Shown in pieces: positions 50,924 to 60,400 of a stretch of 64,000 nt of DNA (positions within the stretch are counted from its first letter, which is position 1; each line of letters begins with the position of its first letter). The DNA comes from Hyalangium gracile (GTDB lineage: Bacteria; Myxococcota; Myxococcia; Myxococcales; Myxococcaceae), in assembly GCF_020103725.1 (NCBI RefSeq), contig NZ_JAHXBG010000003.1, positions 248,001-312,000 on the forward strand, in the 5' to 3' direction. Below the pieces are notes generated by a model. The model was not told the origin of the DNA and made no database searches. It saw nothing but the letters and a program-made list of their open reading frames with translations. The position numbers and the translations under genes were made by a program.

Positions 50924-52240
50924 TCAGTACAGCTTGCGCAGGCGGGCGGCGAAGAAGCCATCCCAGCCCTCGGGCCCCGGCAGGGTGCGCAGCGAGGCCT
51001 GGTTCATGGGCAGCTTCACCCCGGGCAGCACCGGCGGCTCCGCCGTCCACTCGGGGTGGCTGCGCAGGAACATCTCCACCTGGTCCTGCCCCTCCTGCGG
51101 CTCCGTGGTGCACACGGCGTACACCAGCAGCCCTCCAGGCGGCACCACCTCCTGGCAGTTCTCCAGGATGCGGCGCTGGAGCGAGGCCAGCCGGCCGATG
51201 TCCTCCTCCTTGCGGCGGTAGCGCAGCTCCGGGTGGCGCCGCAGCGTGCCCAGCCCGGAGCACGGCGCGTCCACCAGCACCGCGTGGAACTCGCCCAGGT
51301 CCTCCGGCAGCGGCACCGTGGCGTCATGCGCCACCGCCCGCAGCCGCCCGGTGAGCCCCAGCCGCTTCGCCTCGGCCTCGATCTTCGGCAGCTTGTTGGC
51401 GTGCAGGTCCGTGGCCACCACCTCGTGCGCCTCGGCCAGGTGGCACGCCTTGCCGCCCGGCGCCGCGCAGGCGTCCAGCACGCGCGCCGTCTCCGGGATC
51501 GCTCCGTACACGCCCACCAGCTGCGCCGCCTCGTCCTGCACCTGCCAGAGCCCCTCGGAGTAGCCGTACACCTCCTCGAGGCGCCCCACCGGCGGAAGGA
51601 TGATGCCCACCGGGGACATCGCCGTGGGCTGGGCGTCCAGCCCCACCTCGCGCAGCTGCGTCAGCAGGGCCTCGCGCGTCACCTTCGACGTGTTGGCGCG
51701 CACGACGATGGGCGGCGTCTGGTTGTCCGCCACGAGCATCGCCTCGGCGCGCTCGCGGCCGAAGTGGCGCAGCCACCGCTCCACCAGCCAGCGGGGGTGG
51801 CTCTCCCGGACGGAGAGGTACTCGGCGACGTCGCTCTCCGGCGGCAGCGGCTGGCCCGGCAGCTCCGCCAGCTTGCGCAGGATGGCGTTGACGAAGCCCG
51901 CCGCGCGCGCGACGCCCAGGTCCTTGAGGGCCTGCACCGTCTCGGCCACGGCCGCCCGGGCGGGCACCCGCGTGTGGAAGAGCTGGTAGGCCCCCACCCG
52001 CAGGGCGGCGAGCACCCGGTCCTCCATGGAGTCCAGCTTCCGGTCCGCGAACCGGGAGATGGCGTAGTCCAGCGAGAGCTGCCGCCGCGCGGCGCCGTAG
52101 GCCAGCTCCGTGGCGAGCGCCGTGTCGCGGGGATCCTTCAGCGGCCTCTCCGACAGCATCGTGTCGAGGACGACGTTGAGGTAGGCCTCGGTGGCGCGCA
52201 CGCGCGCGAGCACCTGGATGGCGAGGGCTCGAGCGCTCAT
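50924..52240 (-). CDS. rsmB: 16S rRNA (cytosine-C5)-methyltransferase RsmB
   Basis: A 438-residue enzyme that methylates C967 of 16S rRNA using SAM. The N-terminal NusB-like helical domain (about 1-130) is followed by the Rossmann methyltransferase: VLDACAAPGGKACHL binds SAM, and DAPCSGLGTLRRHP and VYAVCTTEP supply the two catalytic Cys residues. Length and domain order are standard. Its ATG overlaps the stop of the AroQ-like gene as ATGA, so it is co-translated in an fmt / AroQ-like / rsmB operon. Confidence 0.94.
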   Translation of the reverse strand: MSARALAIQVLARVRATEAYLNVVLDTMLSERPLKDPRDTALATELAYGAARRQLSLDYAISRFADRKLDSMEDRVLAALRVGAYQLFHTRVPARAAVAETVQALKDLGVARAAGFVNAILRKLAELPGQPLPPESDVAEYLSVRESHPRWLVERWLRHFGRERAEAMLVADNQTPPIVVRANTSKVTREALLTQLREVGLDAQPTAMSPVGIILPPVGRLEEVYGYSEGLWQVQDEAAQLVGVYGAIPETARVLDACAAPGGKACHLAEAHEVVATDLHANKLPKIEAEAKRLGLTGRLRAVAHDATVPLPEDLGEFHAVLVDAPCSGLGTLRRHPELRYRRKEEDIGRLASLQRRILENCQEVVPPGGLLVYAVCTTEPQEGQDQVEMFLRSHPEWTAEPPVLPGVKLPMNQASLRTLPGPEGWDGFFAARLRKLY

Positions 52241-53169
52241 CCTTCGAGCTGGGTCATCATGTCCACCAGCTGCTCATCCGTGAGGCGGCTCGCGGGCAGG
52301 GTGGAGAGGGTGAGGGTCTGCAGGCTGTCCTCGAGCATGTCCCGGTAGCCGCTCTCGGCGGGAGCACCTCGCTGCACCTCCAGGTACTGCGTGCGCGCCC
52401 AGGTGGCCAGCCCGCTCGGGGTCAGCTTGCCGGAGAGCCGGTCGGCGATCTTCTGGCGGACCAGCTCGCGGGAGAGCAGGTTGGCCGCGGGCGTCTCCTT
52501 CGAGCCGCGCCCCAGGGTCTTCTCGCCCTTGGCGGGCTTGTCTGCCGCCTGGGACTTGCGGCCCAGCGTCTTGGCCACCCCGCCCGCCTCCGCCGTGCGT
52601 GCCAAGGCCCGGGCGGGCGCGACCACCAGCCCGTCCGACTTGCGCCCCAGCGTCTTGGAGGGAGCCTGCTCCTCGGGCTCGTCGGAGGCGTCCGCCTTGC
52701 GGCCGATCGTCTTCGCCTTCCCAGGCGCCGAGGCCTTCGCGCGCTCGCGGCCGGAGGCGGCCTCGCCCTGGGCGAGGCGATCGATCGCCTGGAGGTAGGC
52801 GTCGAAGCCCTTGCCGGAGAGCTGCGCCTGGCACACGTCCTTCAGCACGGACTGCTTCGCGCGCGCGCCGTCCAGGTGGACCTCGATGGCGGGCACGCCC
52901 ACGGCCTCGAGGGCATCCCTCAGCGCGTACGAGCCGAAGAGCCCCGCGGGGTTCACCACCACGCCGGCGATGTTCCGCCGCTCGGCCTGGAGGGTGTCGA
53001 TGAGCACGCCCTCGTGGTTGGACTGGACGATCTTCAGCTCGAGGCCGTGGCTGGAGGCCCGGGCGCGAAGCGCGCTGTCGAGGTCCTCGAACCGTCCGCC
53101 CGTGGTGCCCTCCCGCTCCCCGAGCAGGTTCAGGTTCGGCCCGTGCAGCACCAGCAGTCTCATCGCCAT
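52237..53169 (-). CDS. AroQ-fold protein lacking dehydroquinase active site, with KTLGRK repeats
   Basis: A 310-residue protein. Residues 4-133 follow type II 3-dehydroquinate dehydratase: LVLHGPNLNLLGERE, VVVNPAGLFGSYALRDAL and AIEVHLDG. The catalytic Tyr of the usual REPxxYG segment is absent (REGTTGG), and the His of the THTS loop is replaced (GLFGSYAL), while Asn 73 and His 98 remain. Dehydroquinase activity is therefore unlikely. A linker carries four KT(I/L)GR(K/G) motifs (153-223), then a helical C-terminal domain. ATG 53169 follows GGAGAA. Translational coupling to rsmB and placement after fmt suggest a role near translation or RNA, which is inference. Confidence 0.85.
   Translation of the reverse strand: MAMRLLVLHGPNLNLLGEREGTTGGRFEDLDSALRARASSHGLELKIVQSNHEGVLIDTLQAERRNIAGVVVNPAGLFGSYALRDALEAVGVPAIEVHLDGARAKQSVLKDVCQAQLSGKGFDAYLQAIDRLAQGEAASGRERAKASAPGKAKTIGRKADASDEPEEQAPSKTLGRKSDGLVVAPARALARTAEAGGVAKTLGRKSQAADKPAKGEKTLGRGSKETPAANLLSRELVRQKIADRLSGKLTPSGLATWARTQYLEVQRGAPAESGYRDMLEDSLQTLTLSTLPASRLTDEQLVDMMTQLEG
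52501..52713 (-). repeat. Four dispersed KTLGRK-type linker motifs
   Basis: KTIGRK (153), KTLGRKS (172), KTLGRKS (200) and KTLGRGS (217) recur every 17-28 residues in an otherwise Ala/Glu-rich linker. Regular recurrence suggests binding sites for one partner or for phosphorylation of Thr/Ser. Confidence 0.85.
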
Positions 53170-53201
53170 CCGCGCTTCTCCTCTCTTCACTCCAACACCC
53201 C

Positions 53202-54155
53202 TCAGCCCTTGCTCTCGACCGGAGCCGAGAACGGCTGGCTCCCCGGCGCCAGCTTATGGCCGGAGAGGAAATCGCCGGCGCTCATCACCCGCCTGCCCTC
53301 CGGCTGGACGTCCAGGAGCACGAGCGAGCCCTCGCCACAAGCCACCTCGAGCCCACCCGGGCCCGCCGCCAGGATGGAGCCAGGAGCTCCCCGCCCGGTG
53401 CCCAGCTTCGTCCGGTGCACCTTGAGCCGCGTCCCATTGAGCCCGGTGTAGGCGCCGGGCCAGGGCGTGAAGGCGCGCACCCGCCGCTCCAGCTCCGCCG
53501 CGGGGCGGGTGAAGTCCAGCAGCCCGTCCTCCTTCTGGATGATGGGCGCCAGCACCACGCCCTCGGAGGGCTGCGGCACGGGCTTCAGCTCCCCACGCAG
53601 ATAGGCGGGGAGCGACTCGCGGAGGATCTCCCCGCCGAGCCGGGAGAGCTTCTCGTGGAGGCTGGCGCTCGTGTCGTCCGGGGCGATGGGCAGGCGCTTC
53701 ATCGCGATCACCGGTCCGGTGTCGAGCCCCTCGTCCATGCGCATGAGGGCCACGCCCGTCTCGGAGTCCCCGTGGGCGATGGCCCACTGGATGGGAGCGG
53801 CGCCGCGGAAGCGCGGCAGCAGCGAGGCGTGCACGTTGACGCTGCCGTGGGGCGCCACCTCCAGCACGTCCTTGGGGAGGATCTTCCCGTAAGCCGTCAC
53901 CACGCACACGTCGGGCGACAGCTTGCGCAGCTCCTCGGAGAACGGCGGGGTGCGCAGCTTCTGCGGCTGGAGCACCGTCACGCCGCGCTCGAGCGCCAGC
54001 GCCTTCACCGGGGAGATGGAGATGGCGTTGCCGCGGCCCTTGGGCTTGTCCGGCTGGGTGACGACGGCCACCACATCGCCGATGTCGAAGCAGGCCGAGA
54101 GCGACGCCACGGCGAACTCGGGCGTGCCCATGAAGACGATCCGGGGTCTGCTCAT
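53202..54155 (-). CDS. fmt: Methionyl-tRNA formyltransferase
   Basis: A 317-residue enzyme that adds a formyl group from 10-formyl-THF to initiator Met-tRNA. The catalytic domain has VFMGTPEFAV at the start, VTAYGKILP, and the hallmark NVHASLLPRFRGAAPI, which carries the active-site Asn and His, plus MDEGLDTGPV with the Asp. The C-terminal OB-like tRNA-binding domain starts near residue 208. Length is standard. It is the first gene of the operon; the AroQ-like gene follows 32 bases later. def, its usual partner, is not adjacent. Confidence 0.95.
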   Translation of the reverse strand: MSRPRIVFMGTPEFAVASLSACFDIGDVVAVVTQPDKPKGRGNAISISPVKALALERGVTVLQPQKLRTPPFSEELRKLSPDVCVVTAYGKILPKDVLEVAPHGSVNVHASLLPRFRGAAPIQWAIAHGDSETGVALMRMDEGLDTGPVIAMKRLPIAPDDTSASLHEKLSRLGGEILRESLPAYLRGELKPVPQPSEGVVLAPIIQKEDGLLDFTRPAAELERRVRAFTPWPGAYTGLNGTRLKVHRTKLGTGRGAPGSILAAGPGGLEVACGEGSLVLLDVQPEGRRVMSAGDFLSGHKLAPGSQPFSAPVESKG

Positions 54156-54275
54156 GCTGGCTGGGGTCCTGGTCCAGAGGTCATCGAGGTTCCGCGGACC
54201 ATACCGCCCCGGGCCTGGAAATGGACCTTGGAACTGGCGGCGACCATCAGCCCCTGAACAGGCAGGCCCCCGCGC

Positions 54276-54860
54276 TCACCGCGAGGGCGCCACCGGGTGG
54301 CTGCCGCTGACGGGCTTGTTCACCGCCTCGCGCTTGCGCAGGTGCAGCTCCTCCAGCGTCTTGAGCGCGGCGCGGGCCTCGTCGCTCTGGGCCAGGGGCT
54401 GGAAGGCCGCCAGGGCCTGGCCGAGGACCTGGGCCTCCTCCGCCTCGCGCGCGCGGATGCGGTCCACCGCGTGGCTGAAGCGGTCGAAGAACTTCTTGAG
54501 CTCGTCGTACTTGCGCAGCGGGCGCAGCCGCGGGTAGTGCCCGGCCGCCAGCGCCTCCACATAGAGGTTCATGACGTGCACCGGCCCGGCCACGCGGTGG
54601 GTGAAGACCAGCCCGAACAGGCCGAGCGCCACCGCCGTGCCTATCACCGCCAGCACGGTGAGCCAGAGGATGGTCATCCCCGCGAAGCCCTCCGAGCCCG
54701 AGCCCGCTTCGAGCGCCGCGGTGTGCGCCCACCACGCCAGCGCCCCGAACAGGGCGATGCTGCCCGCTCCGATCGACGCCAGCATGAAGATGTACTTCAG
54801 CTGAAACTCTCGATCGATGAGGTACGTGCGGCGCTTCCAGGCGCGATTCTGTGAACCCAT
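54276..54860 (-). CDS. Two-TM protein with HAMP-like cytoplasmic segment
   Basis: A 194-residue membrane protein. TM1 covers about residues 22-45 and TM2 about 60-90, with a short outer loop. After TM2, FTHRVAGPVHVMNLYVEALA resembles a HAMP linker (P-x-x-x-L pattern) and runs into a coiled helix (YDELKKFFDRFSHAVDRIRA) but no output domain follows. This architecture occurs in deltaproteobacterial proteins that may relay signals or dimerise with kinases. ATG 54860 follows GGAAA; ATG 54878 is an alternative. It is divergent from the HEAT lipoprotein gene. Confidence 0.72.
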   Translation of the reverse strand: MGSQNRAWKRRTYLIDREFQLKYIFMLASIGAGSIALFGALAWWAHTAALEAGSGSEGFAGMTILWLTVLAVIGTAVALGLFGLVFTHRVAGPVHVMNLYVEALAAGHYPRLRPLRKYDELKKFFDRFSHAVDRIRAREAEEAQVLGQALAAFQPLAQSDEARAALKTLEELHLRKREAVNKPVSGSHPVAPSR

Positions 54861-54985
54861 GACGGTTTCCGAGGGCATTGTCGTTGACCAGCCTACCTCA
54901 ACCAACCCGGGGGGTTTGACCCGTTCTTTCAAGGAGGGGTACGACGGCAGCACCTCACCCGCCAGACCGCTGCCCAGGAGGCCCC

Positions 54986-56578
54986 ATGCCCCGCTGCCTT
55001 GCCGCGTTGAGCGTCGTGCTCGCTGTCCTCGTCCTCTCGGGGTGCAAGGGCGACCCGAAGACACCCGAGTTCTGGGAGAAGAAGCTCGCCAGCGCGAAGC
55101 GGGCGGACGGACGGGTCCAGGTGCTGGAGTCGCTGCGCAGCTCCGGCAACCTCCAGGAGGGCTTCCTGCCCATGCTGCACGCCCGGCTGGCGGCGGAGAA
55201 GCGGCCGGAGGTGAAGGCGGCCCTGGCCCGGACGATTGGCGACCTGAAGAGCCCCACCTCCCTGGAGCCGCTGCAGGCCGCGCTGGACCCGAGCGCCACG
55301 GACAGCGACACCGCCCTGGCCAACAAGGAGCTGGCGGCGGCGCTGGGCAGGCTGGGAGACGCTCGGGCCGCCCCCGCGCTCACGGGGCTCTTGCGCGCCA
55401 AGGACAACTACACCCGCATCGAGGCCATCCAGGCACTGGGGCTCTTGCGCGCGCCCCAGGCGGTGGAGCCGCTGGTGAAGCTCGCCTCGGATGAGGAGAC
55501 GGAGAACTTCCTGAAGAAGAAGGCCATCGAGGCGCTGGGCCGCATCGGCGACGCGAAGGCCGTGCCCGTGCTGATGCGGATGCTGACCCAGGAGCGCCAG
55601 GGCGTCTCCTTCTATGTGGAGAGCTCCTTCGCGCTCTACCAGGTGGGCACTCCGGCGGCGGACGCGCTGATCGCGGCGATGGAGGGCCGGGACACGGAGC
55701 TGACGAAGTGGGCCCAGCAGAACGGCGTGCACCCGGCCAGCTACGCCATGAAGGGCGCGCAGGTGCTCGGGGACCTGAGGGATCGCCGCGCGGAGGCGGC
55801 GCTCATCAAGCAGCTGTCGTTCACGGACTCCAATCCGCAGGTCCAGGCATTGGTGCGGATGCAGGCGGCGGAGGCGCTGGGGCGGATGCGGTCCACGGCG
55901 GCGGTGAAGCCGCTCGCCGCGCTGGCCACCGAGGAGGATCCCACGGTGCGCACCTCCTACGTACGGGGGCTGGTGCTGCTGGGCGGGCGCGACGCGCTGC
56001 CGTCCCTGACGAAGGCGGCGGGCCAGGGCGACTGGTACGCCCGAGAGGTGGCCATGCGGGCCGTGGCGCTGCTGGGCAACGATCAGGAGCAGCAGCTCTT
56101 CACGAAGTGGGCGCAGAACGAGCCGGCCCTGGCGACCAAGGAGTGCCAGGAGTACGGCGGGGACGGCTGTGACAACCCCGAGGCGCTCGGCATGAAGCGG
56201 GGGGAGACGATCCTCCGCTACGGCAAGGTGCTGGAGGCGGCGAAGGCGTGCGGCGCGGACCCGGGCTGCTGGGCGCAGAAGCTGGGAGACAAGGACCCGC
56301 GAGTGGTGGAGCGGGCGGCGCTGGAGCTGGGGCGCAAGGGCAGCCCGCAGCACGCGGTGGCCATGGCCGAGAAGCTCGCCGAGAAGGACCTGGACACGCG
56401 CTTCGCGCTCATCCAGGCGCTGGACTGGATGGTGGGAGACTCCAAGGAGGCCGCGACGAAGGCGCGCGAGGCGCTGCCGAAGATCCAGGCCCAGCTCGCC
56501 GACGAGAAGGGCAACTCCCAGTTCGTGAAGGTAAATGAGGATCTGCGCCGGCTCGCCTTCCGGCTCGAGCGGACCTGA
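54986..56578 (+). CDS. HEAT-repeat lipoprotein
   Basis: A 530-residue exported protein starting at ATG 54986 behind AGGAGG. The signal ends in the classical lipobox LSGC (Cys 20). The remainder is a regular array of HEAT/PBS-lyase-type helix pairs (KAAIEALGRIGDAKAVPVLM-like units, such as AAEALGRMRSTAAVKPLAAL). Four Cys in the C-terminal third (KECQEYGGDGCDNPE and KACGADPGCW) could form two disulphides, fitting a periplasmic location. It is probably an outer-membrane-attached scaffold; partner unknown. Confidence 0.82.
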   Translation: MPRCLAALSVVLAVLVLSGCKGDPKTPEFWEKKLASAKRADGRVQVLESLRSSGNLQEGFLPMLHARLAAEKRPEVKAALARTIGDLKSPTSLEPLQAALDPSATDSDTALANKELAAALGRLGDARAAPALTGLLRAKDNYTRIEAIQALGLLRAPQAVEPLVKLASDEETENFLKKKAIEALGRIGDAKAVPVLMRMLTQERQGVSFYVESSFALYQVGTPAADALIAAMEGRDTELTKWAQQNGVHPASYAMKGAQVLGDLRDRRAEAALIKQLSFTDSNPQVQALVRMQAAEALGRMRSTAAVKPLAALATEEDPTVRTSYVRGLVLLGGRDALPSLTKAAGQGDWYAREVAMRAVALLGNDQEQQLFTKWAQNEPALATKECQEYGGDGCDNPEALGMKRGETILRYGKVLEAAKACGADPGCWAQKLGDKDPRVVERAALELGRKGSPQHAVAMAEKLAEKDLDTRFALIQALDWMVGDSKEAATKAREALPKIQAQLADEKGNSQFVKVNEDLRRLAFRLERT

Positions 56579-56685
56579 GCGGGGAGGAGAACCGCCGCTC
56601 GCCTCCTCGCCTGCCCCACCCTGCCGTCCAGGAATGGATGCCTACCTTGCCTGAGGAACCATCCAAGGGACTGAGAGGAGGCACC

Positions 56686-57036
56686 ATGACGCGGCAGGGA
56701 TGGAAGGGTTTCGTGGTGGCGGGCCTGCTGGGGCTGACGGGGCTGGCCGTGGGCTGCACCGAGCGCGGCCAGGCCGAGGTGCGCGAGAGCGCGCGCGAGG
56801 TCGGCCAGGAAGTCGGCGAGGCCACCGAGGAGGTGAAGAAGGCTGGCAAGGAAGCCGCGGAAGGCTTCAAGGAGGGCTGGGGCGGCTCGGGCACCGACAA
56901 GCAGATCGGTGACGGCAAGATCGGCGACAAGCCCGGCGTCATCGATGACGGCGAGGGCCCGTTCGAGCAGGACGGTCAGCGCGGCGACGACAACGTCATC
57001 AAGGATGGCGAGGGCCCGCTCGAGGAGCGCAACTAG
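56686..57036 (+). CDS. Small lipoprotein with amphipathic helix and acidic repeats
   Basis: A 116-residue protein with GAGAGGAGG before ATG 56686 and the lipobox AVGC. A 45-residue amphipathic helix with 11-residue-like periodicity (ARE-VGQEVGEATEEVKKAG) resembles LEA or apolipoprotein-type segments. The tail has a near-duplicate DGEGPFEQDGQ / DGEGPLEERN. It may stabilise the envelope under stress, by analogy only. Its stop (TAG) overlaps the stop of the decayed minus-strand gene remnant. Confidence 0.72.
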   Translation: MTRQGWKGFVVAGLLGLTGLAVGCTERGQAEVRESAREVGQEVGEATEEVKKAGKEAAEGFKEGWGGSGTDKQIGDGKIGDKPGVIDDGEGPFEQDGQRGDDNVIKDGEGPLEERN

Positions 57037-57330
57037 TCTTCCAGGGAGCACACCACGCCTTCCATGCTGATGCCGAAGTGGTGGCCCATTCGCGCAGCAC
57101 GTCGTCGACGATCGCGACGGCGGTGTCGGCGTGCTTCCAGAGCATGATGCCCACTGAAATCCGCGACGACTCGTAGTCATCTTGACTGAGATCGGCGCAG
57201 GGTCCGACTTTGAGCCCGTTCGGTTCGATGCCTCGTTCCTTCAGGGCGCGAGCAGCGGCCGAACGAAGTGGCGCATGGGCTCCGCTATACCCCCTGATAT
57301 ACCCCCTGAGCGCTGGCGCCCCGAATCATG
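57033..57330 (-). pseudogene. Frameshifted C-terminal gene remnant
   Basis: Minus-strand sequence from 57330 reads as plausible protein without stops (ALKERGIEPNGLKVGPCADL, then WKHADTAVAIVDDVLREW). It then appears to shift frame near 57085 and continue HHFGISMEGVVCSLED before a stop at 57033. No start codon or 5' part is present and an in-frame stop precedes it. Base use is less GC-rich than flanking genes. The original family is not recognised. The 391-base gap between 57036 and 57428 otherwise holds only a short ATACCCCCTGA direct repeat (57287-57309). Confidence 0.45.
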
Positions 57331-57427
57331 GTTGCGCCGCCCGCGCATGCAACACTCACGCGCGGAGGACTTCCCTCTTCCAGTAGAATGCTCCTCCCTG
57401 CTCCCTCACATGCCGCACGCTCCTCCC

Positions 57428-60400
57428 ATGTCCGCCGCGCCAGCTCCCGGCACCCTCCTGGCAAGCCGCTTCCTGATCCAACGACTGGCGGGCCGCGGCG
57501 GCATGGGCTCCGTCTACCGAGCCGTGGACACCACGAACGAGCACGTCGTGGCCCTCAAGCTGGTGCATGCGGTGGGGGACTCCGAGACGGCGCGGCGCTT
57601 CACGCGGGAGGCCCAGCTGCTCTCCGAGCTGCGCCACCCCCGGATCGTCTCCTACGTGGCCCACGGCGTCACCGAGGAGGGTCAGCCCTTCCTCGCCATG
57701 GAGTGGCTGGAGGGTGAGGACCTGGCCCACCGGCTGGCGCATCAGCCCTTGAGCCTCTCGGAGTCGCTGCTGCTGGTGCGCTGTGTCGCCGAGGGCCTCG
57801 CCGCCGCGCACGCGCGGGGCATCGTCCACCGCGACATCAAGCCCTCCAACCTCTTCCTGCGCGGCGGCAGGATCGAGGACGTGGTGGTGCTGGACTTCGG
57901 GCTGGCCCGACTGGTGGCCTCCTCGCAGGCGCTCACCGGCAGCTCCACGGTGCTGGGCACTCCCGGGTACATGGCGCCCGAGCAGGCCTCCAGCCAGGAG
58001 GACATCACCCCGGGCGCGGACATCTTCTCGCTGGGGTGCGTGCTGTATCAGTGCCTCACGGGCAAGGCCCCGTTCCAGGCCCCGCACATGGCCGCGGTGC
58101 TGGCCAAGATCCTCTTCTCGGAGCCCGCGCGGCTGCGCACGCTGCGGCCCGAGCTGCCCGCCTCGCTGCAGGGCCTGCTGGATCGGATGCTGGCCAAGGC
58201 TCCCGCGCGTCGGCTCGCGGATGGCACGCAGCTGCTGCCCGCGGTGGAGGCGCTGGAGACCCTGGCCGAGGTCCCCGCCCCGGGCCATCCCCACACGCCA
58301 CAGCCCACCAGCCTGGCGCACGCCGAGCAGCACCTGGTGAGCGTGCTGCTGGCCACGCCCTACGGAGCCGCCGCGAACGCGCCCACGCTCAACGCCGAGG
58401 ACGCGGAGCACGCCCGCCAGCGGCAGGGCCCGTTGCTGCAGGAGCTTCGGGCGAACGGCGCGCGTGCCGCATTGCTGGCCGACGGCTCGCTTCTGGCCAC
58501 CTTCCTGGTGGAGCGCGGCACCGCCACCGATCAGGCCGTCCTGGCCGCGCGCTGTGCCCTGACCGTCAAGGAGCGGTGGCCGGACAGCCTCGTGGTCCTC
58601 GCCACCGGCCTGACGCTCCGAGGCGAGGCGCTGCCCGTCGGGGAGGTGATGGACCGGGCCGGCGAGTTCCTCCGGAAGATGGAGCGGGAGCACGCCGTCG
58701 CCTCCCAGGTGGTGCTGGACACCACCACCGCGGGGCTGCTGGGCCCCCGCTTCCAGGTCGACAAGACGCCCTCCGGAGCCATCCAGCTGCGCGGCGAGCT
58801 GCTGAGCGTGGATGAGTCCCGCCCGCTGCTGGGCCGCCCCACCCCCTGCGTGGGCCGCGAGCAGGAGCTGGCCATGCTGGAGATGGCCTTCCACTCCTGC
58901 GTGGAGGACACCTCGGCGCGCGCCGTGCTGGTCACCGCGCCCCCGGGCACCGGCAAGTCCCGCCTGCGTCACGAGTTCCTCCGCCGCCTGGAGCACCGCG
59001 CGCAGCCGATGCTCGTGATGTTCGGCCGGGGCGATCCGATGAACGCGGGCTCCGCCTATGGGTTGATGGGCGAGGCGGTGCGCCGGCTGTGTGGCGTCCT
59101 CAACGGCGAGCCGCTGGAGTGCCGGCGACAGAAGCTGGCGCGGCGCGTCTCCCAGCACCTCGCCGCCGAGGAGGTGAAGGACACCGTCGAGTTCCTCGGC
59201 GAGCTGTGCGGCGTGGCCTTCCCCCTGGAGGACAGCCCCAAGCTGCGCGCGGCGCGCGAGGATCCGCGGCTGATGAGCGCCCAGGTGACACGGGCCATGG
59301 TCACCTTCCTCCGGGCCGAGTTGTCCCAGGGCCCGGTGCTGCTGGTCCTGGAGGACCTGCACTGGAGCGACAGCTTCACCGTGAAGCTGGTGGACGAGGT
59401 GCTGCGCGAGCTGACCGAGCAGCCGCTCCTGGTGCTGGCGCTGGCCCGCCCCGAGGTCCGGGAGCTGTTCCCGGGCCTCTGGTCCCAGCACCTCCAGGAG
59501 GTGACGCTGCGCGGCCTGAGCCAGAAGGCCTGCACCCGGCTCGTCCACGAGGTGCTCGGCCCCCAGGTGCGGCCGGCCGTGGTGGCTCGCCTGGTGGAGC
59601 AGGCCGCCGGCAACGCCCTCTTCCTGGAGGAGCTCATCCGCAACGAGGCCGAGGGACACGGCGAGGAGACTCCGGGCACGGTGCTCGCCATGCTCCAGTC
59701 CCGGCTCCAGCGTCTGGAGCGCGGCCCCCGGCGGGTGCTGCTGGCCGCCAGCATCTTCGGCCGCTCCTTCTGGCCCCGAGGCGTGCGGACGCTCCTGGAG
59801 GAGGAGATCTCCTCCGACGAGCTGGAGCACGGCCTGCGGAGCCTGCGAGAGCTGGAGATGGTGCAGCCCCAGGCCGGCAGCCGCTTCCCCGGAGAGACCG
59901 AGTACCGCTTCCGCCATGCGCTGGTGAGGGACGCGGCCTACGGCCTGGTGCCCGACAACCTCAAGCCCCTGGGCCACCAGCGGGCCGGGGCGTGGCTGGA
60001 GCAGGCGGGTGAGCAGGACGCGTGGGTGCTGGCGGAGCACTATCAGCTCGGGAAGAAGAAGGAGCGGGCGGTGCACTTCTTCACCCGCGCGGGCGAGCGG
60101 CTCTACGAGCAGCAGGACATCGCGGGCGCGCAGCGGTGCGTGCAGGCCGCCCTGGCGTGCGAGCCCACCGGCCCGGCGCTGGCGGAGCTGCGGGCTCTCG
60201 AGGTGATGATCAGCTTCTGGCAGGAGGACTTCGAGCACGGCTTCAGCGTGGGCACCAAGGTCCAGTCCCAGCTCCTCCGGGGCAGCGCTCCGTGGGCCCG
60301 GGTGACGGGGGCGATGATCCTCATGGGCGCCCAGTGCGGCCGGCACGCGGATGTGGCGCAGTTGGGTCAGCTCCTGCTGAGCACCAACCCCGCCCCCGAG

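Noticed and set aside
56626-56650. Possible sigma-54 promoter before the small lipoprotein (TGGATG ... TTGC)
   Set aside because: Distance between the GG and GC elements is one base too long and the -24 part is weak.
57200-57235. GGTTCGA-like segment suggesting a tRNA T-arm
   Set aside because: No matching acceptor, anticodon or D-arm could be paired around it.
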